From NCBI RefSeq assembly GCF_900142575.1, contig NZ_FRBI01000016.1, forward strand, positions 1 through 64,000: a stretch of DNA of 64,000 nucleotides. Direction: 5' to 3'. This document shows, piece by piece, positions 33,443 through 42,994 of the stretch (positions are counted from its first letter, which is position 1; every line of letters begins with the position of its first letter). Below the pieces are notes generated by a model that worked only from the letters and a program-made list of their open reading frames with translations, made no database searches and was not told where the DNA came from. A program made the position numbers and the translations under genes. The stretch is from Actinacidiphila paucisporea. GTDB lineage: Bacteria > Actinomycetota > Actinomycetes > Streptomycetales > Streptomycetaceae.

Positions 33443-35485
33443 TCAGCAGGGGAAGGTGCCGCTGTAGAGGGCGTGGCCGTCGGAGGAGGTCTTGGAGCCG
33501 AAGCCGTAGATGCCGTCGTCGGACCAGACCGCTTCGCGGGAGCCGCCCACGCAGGTGGACGTCGGGGCGATCGCGAAGCCCTCCAGGTTGTCGATCGGCA
33601 TGACTGCCGGGTTCGTGTAGGCCGTGTCCGGGACGATCGCGCCGCCGGCGTCGACCTTCATGAAGGTGTGGGTCTCACCGCAGGTGTTGTCGCAGCTCGC
33701 GATGATGCGCTGGGTTCCGGCGTCGAACGCCACGTCCATCACCGCGGTCTTGCCGGTCGCGATCGTGCCGAACGTGGTGAACGCGCCGTTGGAGTTCAGG
33801 CCGTAGGCGTGCAGCGTGCCGTCCCACTCCAGGCCGGCGAAGAACAGGCCCGAGCCGTGCAGCGGGTAGTTCGCCGGGTTGTAGGCGGCGCCGGTGAGCG
33901 GGTCGACCCAGCCGTTCGCGGTCAGCCAGCTGTCCGGCACGTAGCCGACGCCCTCGAAGCCGAGGTTGGCGTCGTCCTTGTCGCCCGTGTTGAGCTGCGG
34001 GAACTGCGAGGTCATGTCCCACTGGTGGACCGGCGTGAGCGTGGAACCGGTCGCGGCCGGGTCGAACTCCAGGATCGTGTCCTCGGGGACGGTGTTCTTG
34101 GTGTTGTCGCGCTCGGAGGTCACGTAGATGTGGCCGTTGCCCCCGATCGTCAGGCCCTCGGAGTCCGGCTCGCCGGAGCCGCCCGAGAAGCGGATCTGCT
34201 TGCCGCTCGTGCTCCACGACGGGTCAGGGATCCACTTGCCGTTGCTCTTGACCAGCTTGAACAGCCAGTCCTTGTTCTTGACGGCCCACAGCACCGACGG
34301 GTTCGACGGGTCGAAGGCCAGGCCGCTCACGTCGCGGCCTTCGGGGCCGGTGGACGTGGCGAAGGCGCAGACGTTGTCGGCGATCGTGACGTCCTGGCCG
34401 CCGGGCCATGCCAGGGTGCCGGACGGCGTGGAGTGCGAACCCGAAGGCGCCTCGGGGGTGCAGCCACTGGTGAGGGAGCCGCCGCCGCCGAGCAGTTGGC
34501 CGGGCTGGCCGCCCGTCCCACCGGTCGTACCGCCCGTGGTCCCGCCGTTGCCCGAGCAGGAGTTCGCAGTGCCGAGCGTCGCGGTCGTGGCGGTCTGGAA
34601 CCAGCCGGTGCCGTTGGCGCAGCGCTCGTCCGACGGCTGGGCGCCGCCGGTCGCCCACGTCACCGAGTCGACGGTGTCGCCGTTGTTGTCGACCAGGAAG
34701 GCCGAGTCGTTGTCACCCAAGCCGATCGTGGAGTCGAACGTGACATAACCGCCCGCCGGGATGCTGGTCGCGCTCGGCGAGGAGGACGAGATATCGGCCG
34801 CCGAGTGGCCGGTATCGCCGTCGACGTACTTCCACGAGCTGACGCCGACCGAGCTCGTACCGCCGTTGTACAGCTCGACGGTGTCCGAGCCGTTCGAGGT
34901 GACCTCGTTGATCCGCACCTTGCTCGCCGCCGGTATCGATGACGGGCAGCCCGCGGCGTTCGCGCTGCCGAAGGTTGCCGACGAGGTCGCGGTCACCCAC
35001 GCCCCGGTGCCGTCACCGCCGCAGCGCGCCATCGCCGGCTTGGCCTTGTCGGTGGCCCAGTCGACGCGGTCCACCACCGTCCCACCGGACGTGTAGACCA
35101 CCAGCTTGTCCGAGTCACCCAGCCCCTTGGGCGAGTTGAAGGTGACGAAACCGCCGGCCTGGATCGTGTTGGACGACGGGCTGAACGATTGCGCCGAGAA
35201 GCTGTCGTCGGACATCTTCCAACCGCTGACGCTCACCGCGGTGGAGCCGGTGTTGTACAACTCCACGGAGTCGTTGCCGGACGAAGTCACCTCGTTGATC
35301 CGGACGTTCTGGTAGCCGGCCGGGTCCGCCGCAGCCGCGGGCTGCGCGGCAAGCATCCCGGTGACGACAAGACCTGGGAAAGTCAAAGCTGCGGCGCACA
35401 GTGTGGCGACGCGGGCACGCGAGTGAGTTGTAGGCACGGGGTCGAACTCTGCTGACAGAACCTTGAGTCCGCGTGTACTCCGCAT
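33443..35485 (-). CDS. Secreted protein with two lamin-tail domains and a beta-propeller
   Basis: A 680-residue exported protein. The signal peptide ends near AAQPAAAADPAG (about residue 55). Two lamin-tail domains follow: VRINEVTSSGNDSVELYNTG with GWKMSDDSF, and VRINEVTSNGSDTVELYNGG with WKYVDGDTG. A Gly/Thr linker (GGTTGGTTGGTGGQP) leads to a propeller or esterase-like domain (VSGLAFDPSNPSVLWAVKNK, GLTIGGNGHIYVTSERDNT, HTFMKVDAGG). Such modules bind surface polymers or nucleic acids; the enzymatic role is unknown. AGGTGA precedes the ATG at 35485. It is divergent from the xylanase gene across 572 bases. Confidence 0.85.
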   Translation of the reverse strand: MRSTRGLKVLSAEFDPVPTTHSRARVATLCAAALTFPGLVVTGMLAAQPAAAADPAGYQNVRINEVTSSGNDSVELYNTGSTAVSVSGWKMSDDSFSAQSFSPSSNTIQAGGFVTFNSPKGLGDSDKLVVYTSGGTVVDRVDWATDKAKPAMARCGGDGTGAWVTATSSATFGSANAAGCPSSIPAASKVRINEVTSNGSDTVELYNGGTSSVGVSSWKYVDGDTGHSAADISSSSPSATSIPAGGYVTFDSTIGLGDNDSAFLVDNNGDTVDSVTWATGGAQPSDERCANGTGWFQTATTATLGTANSCSGNGGTTGGTTGGTGGQPGQLLGGGGSLTSGCTPEAPSGSHSTPSGTLAWPGGQDVTIADNVCAFATSTGPEGRDVSGLAFDPSNPSVLWAVKNKDWLFKLVKSNGKWIPDPSWSTSGKQIRFSGGSGEPDSEGLTIGGNGHIYVTSERDNTKNTVPEDTILEFDPAATGSTLTPVHQWDMTSQFPQLNTGDKDDANLGFEGVGYVPDSWLTANGWVDPLTGAAYNPANYPLHGSGLFFAGLEWDGTLHAYGLNSNGAFTTFGTIATGKTAVMDVAFDAGTQRIIASCDNTCGETHTFMKVDAGGAIVPDTAYTNPAVMPIDNLEGFAIAPTSTCVGGSREAVWSDDGIYGFGSKTSSDGHALYSGTFPC

Positions 35486-36057
35486 GAATGTCACCTGCTG
35501 GCCACAGCAACGCCAGGCGGACACCCCCACCTTGCGAGGCGACGGCATCCTCCACGAGTATCAACACGCCACGGTGACCTGCATGGATGCGGTTTTCGGC
35601 ACCCGCAGGCCCAGAGCCGGAATCAGTTCCGGCACGTGCGCACGGAACAGCACCCGAACCCGATCCGTGCACGCGCGGTCCCCGAAACGTCGACGCCCAG
35701 GGAACCGAAATCTTTCGATGCCCCCGCGGCGCGCCGGGAAAGGAATGGAGCGCCCCTCGGTCCGATCGCCCCTGGCCGGGACACCACGAGGGGAGCGAGT
35801 GGGCCAAGGCCGCACCCACACACGCCTGTTGCACGGGGGGAAGCTGCGGTGTGAGATGTATTGACGCGTTCCGGCGGGCGTCCTAAGGTGCCGCGAAACG
35901 ATCGTGAGAGCCTCGAAAATTTCGCCCTGCCCGCCAGTGGAGGTCGGCAAGATGTTAGCGCTCACCTCCGCTCCACGGCAGGCAGTGCGCCGATAGCAGC
36001 AGGGCACCGGCCACCGGCCGATGCCCTGTCCCCCCACCGTAAGGAGCACCTACCGAC
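35486..36057. other. Divergent intergenic region
   Basis: 572 bases between the lamin-tail gene and the xylanase. The only clear element is the LacI-type operator at 35954-35965. TATTGACGC near 35859 could be part of a promoter for the xylanase side. Confidence 0.5.
35954..35965 (+). promoter_or_regulatory. LacI-type operator GTTAGCGCTCAC
   Basis: An AGCGCT-centred near-palindrome 92 bases before the xylanase ATG. The same 13 bases (TGTTAGCGCTCAC) occur at 63983-63995 upstream of the GH2 gene. It resembles xylan/cellobiose operators bound by LacI-family regulators. It should make the xylanase inducible by oligosaccharides. Confidence 0.65.
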
Positions 36058-37509
36058 ATGTCTTGGCTCAACAGACATCGAAGCATCCACAGGAAGGCGG
36101 TAGCGGCGGCCACCGGGGTGGCGGTCAGCGCCTCGCTGGCTGTCGTCGCCCTGGCGGCGTCGGCGCCCCACGCCGCGGCGGCGAGCTCGCTGGGCGCGGC
36201 GGCTGCGCAGTCGGGCCGGTATTTCGGTACCGCGGTGCCCACGAGCAAGCTCGGTAATTCGACGTACTCCACCATTCTCGACCGGGAATTCAACATGATC
36301 ACCCCGGAGAACGAGATGAAGTGGGACACGATCGAGCCCTCCCGGGGGTCGTTCAACTTCGGTCCCGCCGACCAGATCGTCAGTCACGCGCAGGCCCACG
36401 GTCAGCGGATGCGCGGTCACACCCTGGTGTGGTACCAGCAGTTGCCGGGGTGGGTGTCGGGTCTGTCGGCGTCCGATCTGCAGTCGGCGATGGACAACCA
36501 CATCACGCAGGAGATGACGCACTACAAGGGCAAGATCTACGCGTGGGACGTGGTCAACGAGGCGTTCGCCGACGACGGCAGCGGCCAGCACCGCAGCTCG
36601 CCCTTCCAGGACAAGCTCGGCAACGGCTTCATCGAGCACGCCTTCCGCACCGCCAGGACCGCGGACTCCTCGGCCAAGCTCTGCTACAACGACTACAACA
36701 TCGAGAACTGGACGGACGCCAAGACCCAGGGCGTCTACAACATGGTCAAGGACTTCAAGGCCCGCGGCGTCCCGATCGACTGCGTCGGCTTCCAGAGCCA
36801 CTTCGGCAACGGAGGGCCGCCCTCCAGCTTCCAGACCACCCTGTCGAACTTCGCCGCCCTCGGCGTCGACGTCCAGATCACCGAACTCGACATCGCCCAG
36901 GCCGGATCCACCCAGTACGCGAACACCGTCAAGGCCTGCATGAACGTCGCACGCTGCACCGGCATCACCGTCTGGGGCATCCGCGACAGCGACTCCTGGC
37001 GCTCCAGCGACAACCCGCTGCTCTTCGACAGCAACGGCAACGCCAAACCCGCCTACACCGCCGTACTCAACACCCTCAACGGCGGCGGCACGACCTCGCC
37101 GCCGACCTCGCCGACCACACCGCCGACCAACGGTGGCACCAGGGCGATCAAGGGGGCCGGCTCCGGACGCTGCGTGGACGTACCCAACTCCACCACCACC
37201 GACGGCACCCAGGTGCAGTTGTGGGACTGCAACGGCCAGGCCAACCAGCAGTGGACGTACACCTCCGCCAGCGAGCTGACGGTCCTGGGGAGCAAGTGCC
37301 TGGACGCCGCCGGAACCGGGAACGGCACCAAGGTGCAGATCTACTCCTGCTGGGGTGGTGACAACCAGAAGTGGCGCGTCAACTCCGACGGAACCATCGT
37401 CGGGGTCCAGTCCGGGCTGTGCCTGGACGCGACCGGCGCCGGCACCGCCAACGGGACGCTGATCGAGCTGTGGACCTGCAACGGCGGCAGCAACCAGAAG
37501 TGGAGCTGA
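36058..37509 (+). CDS. xlnA: Secreted GH10 endo-1,4-beta-xylanase with CBM13
   Basis: A 483-residue exported enzyme that cleaves internal beta-1,4 bonds of xylan. Signal peptide 1-42 (ending SAPHAAAAS), GH10 barrel about 43-345: the acid/base Glu168 lies in WDVVNEAF and the nucleophile Glu276 in VQITELDIAQ. RGHTLVWYQQ and WGIRDSDSWR are also conserved. A PTSPTTPPT linker precedes a ricin-B lectin (CBM13) with QxW-type repeats (CVDVPNSTTTDGTQVQLWDC, then NQQW and NQKW). It closely resembles S. lividans XlnA in layout and sequence, hence the symbol. An operator lies upstream and a strong terminator downstream. Confidence 0.96.
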   Translation: MSWLNRHRSIHRKAVAAATGVAVSASLAVVALAASAPHAAAASSLGAAAAQSGRYFGTAVPTSKLGNSTYSTILDREFNMITPENEMKWDTIEPSRGSFNFGPADQIVSHAQAHGQRMRGHTLVWYQQLPGWVSGLSASDLQSAMDNHITQEMTHYKGKIYAWDVVNEAFADDGSGQHRSSPFQDKLGNGFIEHAFRTARTADSSAKLCYNDYNIENWTDAKTQGVYNMVKDFKARGVPIDCVGFQSHFGNGGPPSSFQTTLSNFAALGVDVQITELDIAQAGSTQYANTVKACMNVARCTGITVWGIRDSDSWRSSDNPLLFDSNGNAKPAYTAVLNTLNGGGTTSPPTSPTTPPTNGGTRAIKGAGSGRCVDVPNSTTTDGTQVQLWDCNGQANQQWTYTSASELTVLGSKCLDAAGTGNGTKVQIYSCWGGDNQKWRVNSDGTIVGVQSGLCLDATGAGTANGTLIELWTCNGGSNQKWS

Positions 37510-37523
37510 ACCGGTAGCAGTGC

Positions 37524-37561
37524 CACCACCCCCCGGCCTCGTCGCAGGCCGGGGGGTGGTG
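37524..37561 (+). terminator. Terminator hairpin after the xylanase
   Basis: Bases 37524-37539 pair perfectly with 37546-37561 (16 bp, six-base loop CGTCGC). It starts 14 bases after the xylanase stop. The stem is C/G-rich, as is usual in streptomycete terminators. Confidence 0.85.
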
Positions 37562-37604
37562 CAGGTCCCGGAAGCCGGGAAACAGTTTGCCGGGGAGGAA
37601 CATC

Positions 37605-37649
37605 CGGGACTGCAACGGCGGCAGCAACCAGCAGTGGACGCTGAGCTGA
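37605..37649 (+). pseudogene. Orphan end of a second CBM13 domain
   Basis: The bases read RDCNGGSNQQWTLS and stop at 37647. The end of the xylanase reads TCNGGSNQKWS. The fragment is the last repeat of another ricin-B lectin module, lying just past the xylanase terminator, with no gene body. It is the scar of a lost CBM13-carrying neighbour. Confidence 0.7.
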
Positions 37650-37756
37650 CAGCAGCCGCGCTCCGAGAACCGCATCACCCACCCCGACGGCCCGCCGGCG
37701 CTCCCGGCGGGCCACCGGCGTGGGAGCCGCACGATCCCGACACCCGAGGAGGCGCT

Positions 37757-40700
37757 ATGCGCTTACTGCAATCAACTGCGACGCACGCGGTCACGGCGGC
37801 CATGTGCGCTCTGGGCCTGCTCTGCACCGCCACCCCGGCGCACGCCGGACCCCCCGTCGCAGCCAGCCCTTCGGTGCCGATCTACCTGGACACCGGCTAC
37901 TCGTTCCAGGAGCGGGCCGCGGACCTGGTCTCGCGCATGTCGCTCGACGAGAAGGTCCAGCAGTTGCGCACCAACAGCGCACCGGCCATTCCGCGCCTGG
38001 GCGTGCAGCAGTACACGTACTGGAGCGAGGGCCAGCACGGCATCAACACCCTGTTCGCCAACAACAATCCGGGGTCGGTGACCGGCGGCGTGCACGCCAC
38101 CAGCTTCCCCACGAACTTCGCCGCGTCGATGAGCTGGGACAAGGACCTCATCTACCGGGAGACCACCGCCGTCTCGGACGAGGCCCGCGGCCTGCTGGAC
38201 AAGTCGCTGTGGGGCACCGGGCAGAACAACCTCGGGCCGTCGAAGGACGACTACGGCATGCTCACCTACTGGGCGCCGACGGTGAATCTCGACCGGGACC
38301 CGCGGTGGGGCCGCACCGACGAGGCGTTCGGTGAGGATCCGTACTTCGCGGGGCAGATGGCCGGAGCGTTCGTCAACGGCTACCAGGGCCAGAACCCCGA
38401 CGGCACCGCGCAGAGCAAGTACCTCAAGGTCGCGGCCACCGCGAAGCACTACGCCCTCAACGACGTGGAGCAGGACCGCACCGGCATCAGTTCGAACGTC
38501 TCGGACGACGACCTGTACGACTACTACACCGCCCAGTTCAAGAGCCTCATCGAGAAGGCGCACGTCGCCGGACTGATGACCTCCTACAACGCGATCAACG
38601 GCACGCCGTCGGTTGCCAACACGTACACCACCAACCAGATCGCCCAGCGCACCTACGGTTTCGGCGGGTACATCACCTCCGACTGCGGCGCGGTGGGCAC
38701 CACCTACCAGAGCTTCCCCGCCGGCCACGACTGGGCTCCGCCGGGTTGGACCACGGACCGCAAGGGCGGCAGTGCGACCTGGACCAACACCGCGACCGGG
38801 CAGCAGGTCTCCGGTGCCGCCGGCGGCCAGGCCTATGCGCTGCGGGCGGGGACCAACGTCAACTGCACCGGTGCGGAGGCCACGACACTCAACCTCGAAC
38901 AGGCCATCAAGGCAGGGGTCCTGAGCGAGGGAGTCATCGACAACGCGCTGCTGCACCTGTTCACGGTCCGGATGCGGACCGGAGAGTTCGACCCGGTGGA
39001 CAAGCAGCCGTACACGAAGATCACCAAGGCCGCGATCGAGTCGCCGGCGCACCAGGACCTCGCGCGGGCCGTCGCTGACAACGCCCTCGTCCTGCTGCAG
39101 AACCACGAGGCCGGCGGCGACCGCAAGCCCCTGCTGCCGGCGGACCCGGCCGCGCTGGGCAAGGTCGTGATCGTCGGCGACCAGGCGGGCAAGGTCACCC
39201 TCGGCGGCTACTCGGGCGACCCCACCAAGAAGGTGGACGCGGTACAGGGCGTCACCGCCCAGGTCAAGGCGGCCAACCCGGACGCCCAGATCGTCTACGA
39301 CGCTGCCGGCACGTCCACCACCGCGAGCGGCGACGCCGTTCTCAGCGACCAGACCCGAGCCGACATCCGCAGCGCGGACCTCGTGGTCATCGCGGTCGGC
39401 ACCGACGAGGCCACCGCCGGCGAGGGCAAGGACCGTAGCGGGCTGGCCCTGCCCGGCAACTACGGCAGCCTCATCGACCAGGTCACGGGCCTGGGGAACC
39501 CCAAGACCGTCCTGGACATCCAGTCCGACGGGCCGGTGGCCATCGAGGCCTACCGTGCCAAGGTCGCCGCCATCGTCTTCGCCGGCTACAACGGCGAGAG
39601 CCAGGGTGACGCCCTGGCCGACGTCCTGTTCGGCCGGCAGAACCCCGGCGGGCACCTCAACTTCACCTGGTACAAGGACGACTCGCAGCTGCCGGACATC
39701 TCCGACTACGACCTCGCGCCGAGCGGCACCGGCGGTCTGGGCCGCACCTACCAGTACTTCACCGGCACCCCGACCTATCCCTTCGGGTACGGCCTGAGCT
39801 ACAGCGCCTTCGCCTACTCCCACATCCGGGCCGACCGCCACTCGGTCGACGCCGACGGAACCGTCGGGATCAGCTTCGACGTCACCAACACCGGCTCCGT
39901 GCCCGGGGCCACGGTGGCGCAGCTCTACGCGGCCGGCGACATCACCGTCAAAGGCAGGGAACTGCCGGACAAGCGCCTGGTCGGCTTCCAGAAGACCAGG
40001 GTCCTGCGGCCCGGCACCACGCAGCACATCACCCTGCGGGTACGCGTCCCCGACCTGGCCTTCCACGACGGCCAGAAGGCCAGGCAGGTCGTCTACGACG
40101 GCCGGTACCGCTTCGAGGTCGGACCCGACTCGGCCACCACCGCCGGATCGGCCCAGGTGACCGTACACGGCAGCCTCACCCCGCATGTCCGGTACGTGAC
40201 CGTGCAGCCCGAGTCCGTGGCCTACGAGGCGGGCGACACCATCGACCTCACCGCCCGCAACCAGTGGATCAAGGACGACACCGACCCCGCCGCCCAGCCC
40301 GGCCGGAACATGGGCGTCACCGCCGACCATGTCGTGCAGGCGGTCAACGACGACGGATCGTTCCTCGACCTGTCCAGGACCGCGGTCCGCTATCGCAGCA
40401 GTGACCCGTCCGTCGCCACCGTGAGCCGGGCCGGCCTGGTCACGACGGTGGGCAACGGTGTGGCGACCATCAGTGCGACCGTGCACGGGGTGACCGGGTC
40501 CGCGGTGATCCGCGTCCACCACACCCTGGCCGTCTCCTCGTCCGCGCGCATCGTCACCCCGGGAGTCGCCGTCACCGCGACCACCACCTACACCAACACC
40601 GGCCCCACCGCACTGCCGCACGCCTCGGTCGCCCTGGCAGCGCCCGACGGCTGGACGGCCGTACCGACGTCCCTGGCCACCTTCTCGACAGTTCCGGCCG

Positions 40701-41401
40701 GAGCATCGGTCACCACCACCTGGACCGTCACTCCCCCGGCGGACACCAAGCCGGGCAGCTACTCACTGGCCGCCTCCGCCACCTACCAGGGTGCAAAGGC
40801 CGGCGACGCCGCGGCCGGGCAGCTGCTCGTGCCCTACGCGTCGGTCGACGACGTCATCACCAACGTCGGCATCAGTGACGACGCCGACCCCGGCAGCGGC
40901 GACATCGACGGCGGCGGCCAGAGCCTGTCGCAGCAGGCCCTCGCGGCCCAGGGAATCGTCTCCGGCGGTAAGGTCGTCCACGACGGCCTGACCTTCACCT
41001 GGCCGACCACCGGCACGGGCCGGCCCGACAACATCGTGGCCAGCGGGCAGACCGTCCCGTTCACCGCAGAAGGCAGCACCATCGGCTTCCTCGGCACCGC
41101 GGACTACGGCAACGCCTCGGGCACCGGAACGATCACGTACACCGACGGGACCACCCAGGACTTCACCCTGTCCTTCCCGGACTGGTGGGCCAACAGCCCC
41201 TCCACAGGCAACGACGTCCTCGCCACGACCGACTACTTCAACAACGGCGGCGGCAAGGTCCAGCAGAAGGTGAGCGTGTACGGCGCCACCGTTCTGCTCC
41301 AGGCCGGCAAGACCATCGCCTACCTGACCCTGCCGGACGTCGGCCCGAACGCGGCCACCAGCCAGGTGGCGCTGCACATCTTCGCCATCGCCGTCGGCTG
41401 A
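37757..41401 (+). CDS. Secreted GH3 beta-xylosidase-like glycosidase
   Basis: A 1214-residue exported protein. Signal peptide 1-30 (ending TPAHA). The GH3 N-terminal barrel carries YLKVAATAKHYALND (K230-H231) and the nucleophile Asp309 in GGYITSDCGAVG. The GH3 C-terminal sandwich follows (ALVLLQNHE, FAGYNGESQGDALADVLFGR), then a fibronectin-III-like domain (YPFGYGLSYSAF). It continues with a bacterial Ig-like domain (about 860-915), a NEW3-type domain and a C-terminal beta domain. GAGGAGG precedes the ATG. It stands directly after the xylanase and would release xylose from the oligosaccharides that enzyme makes. No operator is visible in the short gap. Confidence 0.93.
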   Translation: MRLLQSTATHAVTAAMCALGLLCTATPAHAGPPVAASPSVPIYLDTGYSFQERAADLVSRMSLDEKVQQLRTNSAPAIPRLGVQQYTYWSEGQHGINTLFANNNPGSVTGGVHATSFPTNFAASMSWDKDLIYRETTAVSDEARGLLDKSLWGTGQNNLGPSKDDYGMLTYWAPTVNLDRDPRWGRTDEAFGEDPYFAGQMAGAFVNGYQGQNPDGTAQSKYLKVAATAKHYALNDVEQDRTGISSNVSDDDLYDYYTAQFKSLIEKAHVAGLMTSYNAINGTPSVANTYTTNQIAQRTYGFGGYITSDCGAVGTTYQSFPAGHDWAPPGWTTDRKGGSATWTNTATGQQVSGAAGGQAYALRAGTNVNCTGAEATTLNLEQAIKAGVLSEGVIDNALLHLFTVRMRTGEFDPVDKQPYTKITKAAIESPAHQDLARAVADNALVLLQNHEAGGDRKPLLPADPAALGKVVIVGDQAGKVTLGGYSGDPTKKVDAVQGVTAQVKAANPDAQIVYDAAGTSTTASGDAVLSDQTRADIRSADLVVIAVGTDEATAGEGKDRSGLALPGNYGSLIDQVTGLGNPKTVLDIQSDGPVAIEAYRAKVAAIVFAGYNGESQGDALADVLFGRQNPGGHLNFTWYKDDSQLPDISDYDLAPSGTGGLGRTYQYFTGTPTYPFGYGLSYSAFAYSHIRADRHSVDADGTVGISFDVTNTGSVPGATVAQLYAAGDITVKGRELPDKRLVGFQKTRVLRPGTTQHITLRVRVPDLAFHDGQKARQVVYDGRYRFEVGPDSATTAGSAQVTVHGSLTPHVRYVTVQPESVAYEAGDTIDLTARNQWIKDDTDPAAQPGRNMGVTADHVVQAVNDDGSFLDLSRTAVRYRSSDPSVATVSRAGLVTTVGNGVATISATVHGVTGSAVIRVHHTLAVSSSARIVTPGVAVTATTTYTNTGPTALPHASVALAAPDGWTAVPTSLATFSTVPAGASVTTTWTVTPPADTKPGSYSLAASATYQGAKAGDAAAGQLLVPYASVDDVITNVGISDDADPGSGDIDGGGQSLSQQALAAQGIVSGGKVVHDGLTFTWPTTGTGRPDNIVASGQTVPFTAEGSTIGFLGTADYGNASGTGTITYTDGTTQDFTLSFPDWWANSPSTGNDVLATTDYFNNGGGKVQQKVSVYGATVLLQAGKTIAYLTLPDVGPNAATSQVALHIFAIAVG

Positions 41402-41433
41402 CAACCGCCGTAGCGCGGCGACAGATCGGCGCG

Positions 41434-41469
41434 GCCGTGCGGCCCGGGTCCCCACCCGGGCCGCACGGC
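41434..41469 (+). terminator. Terminator hairpin after the GH3 gene
   Basis: A 16-bp perfect stem (41434-41449 with 41454-41469), loop CCCC, followed by TTTCC. It lies 32 bases after the GH3 stop. Confidence 0.85.
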
Positions 41470-41674
41470 TTTCCTGTCCGGGCAACGGCCGGCACACCCC
41501 GGTCGGCGCACCGCCCGCAGGGAGCCGGCAGGCGGCCGGCGATCCCGGGGAGGTGGCCGGCCGACATGTCCGACTACCCTGGGGTACGAACGCCGCGTGC
41601 ACACGGGGGCCGCAAGCGCCCCGGGAGCGGTGCGGACCGTTCGGGTCCGCGGTCGGGCGAGTCCGGTGCGCCGT

Positions 41675-41935
41675 CAGTCCAGGTGTACGACGCCGGCCTG
41701 GACCGGGGCCTGTTCGCCGTAAGGTGCACCGGTCACGACGAAGACGAGGCCTGGTCGGTGCCACGATCCCGTGCCGGCCAGCGGGATGGTGAATCGGCTG
41801 TAGCCCCGCGGTATCGGCGAAGACAACCGCGTCCACCTGCCGGGATCACCGAGTGCCCGGTTGACGAAGAAGTCCTCGTCGCTGTTGGCGCTGACGACGA
41901 CGGTGTTGTCGCTGCTCGGGCCCGCACATGAACGG
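41675..41935 (-). pseudogene. C-terminal fragment of an unknown protein
   Basis: The minus strand reads NTVVVSANSDEDFFVNRALG, then RFTIPLAGTGSWHRPGLVFV and VTGAPYGEQAPVQAGVVHLD before TGA. It looks like genuine protein, probably the end of an extracellular beta-rich enzyme, but I cannot name it. It abuts the flavoprotein stump at 41979, so a deletion joined the two. Confidence 0.4.
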
Positions 41936-41978
41936 CCACCCGTGCCGTCGCAGCAGCACGGCCCGACCCACCCACCAA

Positions 41979-42152
41979 GATGCCGGTGCCGACCGAGGCC
42001 GTCGCGCCGCTGGCCCCCGTGTGGCCCTTGTCGGCCAGCACCACGTCGGCGCCGGCCTGGGCGGCCTTGATCGCGGCCCAGGTGCCGGCCGGTCCGCCGC
42101 CGATCACCAGGACGTCGGTGGTCAGCCGTTGTTCGGGCTGTGTGCTCGTCAT
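41979..42152 (-). pseudogene. N-terminal stump of an FAD-dependent oxidoreductase
   Basis: From the ATG at 42152: TDVLVIGGGPAGTWAAIKAA, then QAGADVVLADKGHTGASGA. This is the Rossmann GxGxxG FAD-binding start of fumarate-reductase/APS-reductase-type flavoproteins. After GTGI the sequence becomes unrelated and the rest, some 450 residues, is missing. It is the last gene of the sulfur operon, so its loss may alter the pathway. Confidence 0.8.
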
Positions 42153-42181
42153 GACATCTCGTTCCCTTCGGGTGGCGCGGG

Positions 42182-42994
42182 TCAGGGCTTGAGGCGGCCG
42201 GCGGCGAAGATGGCGGCGGACCACACCGACAGCCCCGCCGCGAGGGTCCACACCACCAGGAGCGCCCAGCCGGCGCCGACGTCGCCCCGGCCGAGGAAGC
42301 CGATCCGCTCGACCTGGACCAGCCAGAAGACCGGGTCGAAGCGGCTCAGGACGTCCCAGGTCGGCGGCAACTCGCGGACCGAGTAGAACAGTCCGCCGAG
42401 CAGGCCCAGCGGCAGCACGACGAGCGACTCCATGGCGTAGACGTGGTCCAGCGATTTCGCGAGGCTTCCCGCGATCACGCCGACCTGCGCGGCGGCCAGC
42501 AGGACGCCGAGCGTGCCGAGCACCAGGACCAGGGGGTCGGCGACGCTGCCGCTGTGGGTGAGCGGGAGCGCCACGGCCAGCACTCCGGCGCCGACGACGA
42601 CGCCCCGGGCGATACCGCCGCCGACCATGGCCGCGTTGATCTCCCACCACCGCAGCGGGCTCGCGAACAGGTCGTGGATGTACCGGTCGCGCCGGGCCTC
42701 GAACAGGCTGGTGGTCCCGTTGAAGAAGCCGACGTTGACGATCGCCTGCGCGAACAGGCCGGGCACGATGAACTTGCCGTAGCCGACGCCGTCGACCGTG
42801 TCGACGTGGCGCCCCAGGGCCGACCCGAAGACGATGACGAACAGCGCCGTCGACAGCACCGGGCCGGCGACGCTGTAGCGCCAGATGTTGAGGAAGCGCA
42901 GCACCTCGCGTTCGAGGAGCCACAGGAACGGCGACCGCTCCGCCCGGAACGGCTCCTCGTACGACGGCAGGACGGGCGCCTCGGCGGCGCTCAT
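42182..42994 (-). CDS. ABC-2 type transporter permease
   Basis: A 270-residue permease with six membrane helices, for example YSVAGPVLSTALFVIVFGSA, GIARGVVVGAGVLAVALPL and LVLVLGTLGVLLAAAQVGVI. The loop ARRDRYIHDLFASPLRWWEI is typical of DrrB/NodJ-like exporters. Its ATG overlaps the stop of the ATPase gene (ATGA). The pair forms an exporter of unknown substrate at the end of the sulfonate operon. Confidence 0.9.
   Translation of the reverse strand: MSAAEAPVLPSYEEPFRAERSPFLWLLEREVLRFLNIWRYSVAGPVLSTALFVIVFGSALGRHVDTVDGVGYGKFIVPGLFAQAIVNVGFFNGTTSLFEARRDRYIHDLFASPLRWWEINAAMVGGGIARGVVVGAGVLAVALPLTHSGSVADPLVLVLGTLGVLLAAAQVGVIAGSLAKSLDHVYAMESLVVLPLGLLGGLFYSVRELPPTWDVLSRFDPVFWLVQVERIGFLGRGDVGAGWALLVVWTLAAGLSVWSAAIFAAGRLKP

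Noticed and set aside
32834..34942. A 702-codon plus-strand open frame
   Set aside because: It is the antisense shadow of the lamin-tail gene. Its Val/Gly/Arg composition has no motif, whereas the minus strand has a signal peptide and two lamin-tail domains.
37772..40621. A 949-codon minus-strand open frame
   Set aside because: It is the shadow of the GH3 gene, with the monotonous Gly/Val/Arg/Asp composition typical of antisense high-GC DNA.
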